From: a bacterium
Lineage (GTDB): Bacteria > BMS3Abin14
Length of the DNA: 15,365 nucleotides
Direction of reading: 5' to 3'
Assembly (NCBI GenBank): GCA_020352595.1
Contig: CP070682.1
Location: 1,532,244-1,547,608 of the forward strand
Positions 14,394 through 15,365 of this stretch are shown here, one piece after another (position 1 is the first letter of the stretch; each line of letters opens with the position of its first letter). A program made the position numbers and the translations under genes. A model generated the notes under the pieces. It had not been told where the DNA came from. It searched no databases and saw nothing but the letters and a program-made list of their open reading frames with translations.

Positions 14394-15365
14394 TCTCCCA
14401 GCCCCCGTTCCTGACAGTGACCATGACAAGGGAGTCCTTGGTGAGGCCGTTGTGATCCTGAGCTGACATGTTGAACGTCCCGTTGATCCCCACGTAGCCC
14501 CTGGTGTTCTCGATGGCGTCCCTGATCTTGGCACGGTCAGCACCGGCCTCCTTCAGGGCCCTCTCGATGAGGCGCAGGGCATCGTAGGCGTAGCTGGTAT
14601 GGGTGCTGACAGGCCCGTACTTTTCCTCGTAGCGCTTCTTGACGTCCATGAGGAAGGCCCTTCTGGGGTCGGCCGGGTCGAGCTTGTCGGCCACGATGAA
14701 GCGGCTGGCCGGCATCATGACGCCTTCCGCCGCCTCACCGGCGAGCTTGATGAAGTTCGGGTCGGCGACACCGTGGCTCATGAAGATGGGCGTGCCTATG
14801 CCGAGCTGCTTGGCGTTCTTGCTGATGATGGCGGGCGCGGGACCGATACCCCAGACGATGATGGCCTGGGTGTTCTTGCCCCTGATGGCGGTGAGCTGCG
14901 AGGACATGTCGGTGTCCTTGTCGTTGTAACGCTCGTCCGCTACCACGGTGATCCCCAGCGCCTGGGCGATCTCCAGGATGGACTTTCTCCCGCTGTCCCC
15001 GAATCCGCCCGAGGAGCTGAGCACCGCGACATTCTTGATCCCCTCACGGACAAAGTGGTCGAAGAGGCGCTCCACGGCCAGGGTGTCCGTCTGCGGTGTC
15101 TTGAAGACCCACTTCTTGACAGGAACCACGACCGGGGCCCCGCCGACACATGCCACCATCGGCACCTGGCTGTCCTCCACGAATTTGATGGAGGCCATGG
15201 CCGAGCCGGTGGTGGTCGGTCCGATGATGGCCAGGACCTGATCCTTGTCCACCAGCCGCCGTATGACTGTCACGGCCTTGGTGGGATCCGACTCGGTGTC
15301 GTATGTGATCAGTTCGATGGGGTGGCCGTTGACGCCGCCCGCCGCGTTGATCTCCTCGAGGAGCA
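14383..15365 (-). CDS. ABC-transporter substrate-binding protein, branched-chain amino acid type, N-terminus outside window
   Basis: 326 residues are visible, ending at the TGA at 14383-14385; the signal peptide and perhaps 50-60 more residues lie beyond the window edge. The fold is that of LivJ/LivK-type periplasmic binding proteins: the visible start LLEEINAAGGVNGHPIELI is the family's first-strand signature, followed by IIGPTTTGSAMASIKFVEDSQVP, the hinge segment VFKTPQTDTLAVE, and SSSGGFGDSGRKSILE. It would capture an amino acid or related acid in the periplasm for a Liv-type ABC transporter whose membrane genes are not in this window. Its end overlaps the probable iorA start by 11 nt, so it is the first visible gene of the ior-paaK operon, and an aromatic or branched-chain amino acid, or an aryl acid, is the likely ligand. 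Binding-pocket specificity was not determined. Confidence 0.92.
   Translation of the reverse strand, partial: LLEEINAAGGVNGHPIELITYDTESDPTKAVTVIRRLVDKDQVLAIIGPTTTGSAMASIKFVEDSQVPMVACVGGAPVVVPVKKWVFKTPQTDTLAVERLFDHFVREGIKNVAVLSSSGGFGDSGRKSILEIAQALGITVVADERYNDKDTDMSSQLTAIRGKNTQAIIVWGIGPAPAIISKNAKQLGIGTPIFMSHGVADPNFIKLAGEAAEGVMMPASRFIVADKLDPADPRRAFLMDVKKRYEEKYGPVSTHTSYAYDALRLIERALKEAGADRAKIRDAIENTRGYVGINGTFNMSAQDHNGLTKDSLVMVTVRNGGWEIVP

Overview
The window is GC-rich by eye, roughly 60%, apart from one AT-rich island near 10540-10615. It comes from a Gram-negative bacterium: it has an RND/TolC-type tripartite pump, signal peptides and a lipobox protein. Two multiheme c-type cytochromes, an oxygen-sensitive-type indolepyruvate:ferredoxin oxidoreductase (iorAB) and a phenylacetate-CoA ligase (paaK) point to an anaerobe that respires through multiheme cytochromes and degrades amino acids or aromatics. 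A Desulfobacterota/Desulfuromonadota-like lineage fits best, but that is inference. The first ~43 bases are Illumina index-adapter residue, so the left edge is a true contig end.

Layout. (1) 43-881, + strand: two multiheme cytochrome c genes joined by an ATGA stop/start overlap; the first lacks its N-terminus. (2) 890-8105, - strand: a TetR regulator, an outer-membrane TolC-like factor, a membrane-fusion adaptor, an RND permease and a secreted coiled-coil protein. They read in that order from one strong promoter (8163-8190) carrying a perfect 8-bp inverted-repeat operator (8141-8160), so this looks like an auto-repressed efflux operon. (3) 8363-9268, + strand: an ACL5/Thermus-type polyamine aminopropyltransferase, transcribed divergently from tetR. 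(4) 9459-10445, + strand: an unrecognised lipoprotein ending in an Asp/Gly-rich beta domain, followed by a 13-bp perfect hairpin. (5) 10678-15365, - strand: a branched-chain/aromatic amino-acid-type periplasmic binding protein (N-terminus outside the window), iorA, iorB and paaK, tightly overlapped as an operon. The paaK frame has an in-frame amber codon at codon 20, and iorA lacks an ATG or GTG start.

The last block suggests a pathway: amino acid or 2-oxoacid precursor uptake, oxidative decarboxylation of aryl-pyruvates to aryl-acetyl-CoA with reduced ferredoxin, and CoA activation of arylacetates by PaaK. The efflux block is an export system whose TetR sensor probably binds the pump's substrate. 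No non-coding gap exceeds 300 bp. The largest are 8106-8362 (promoters and operator), 10446-10677 (hairpins and the AT-rich island) and 9269-9458 (one hairpin). I saw no tRNA, rRNA, CRISPR array, transposase or att site. I found no wholly new system; the most notable items are the amber codon in paaK, the iorA initiation hairpin, the CX3CH heme motif and the coiled-coil protein at the end of the efflux operon.
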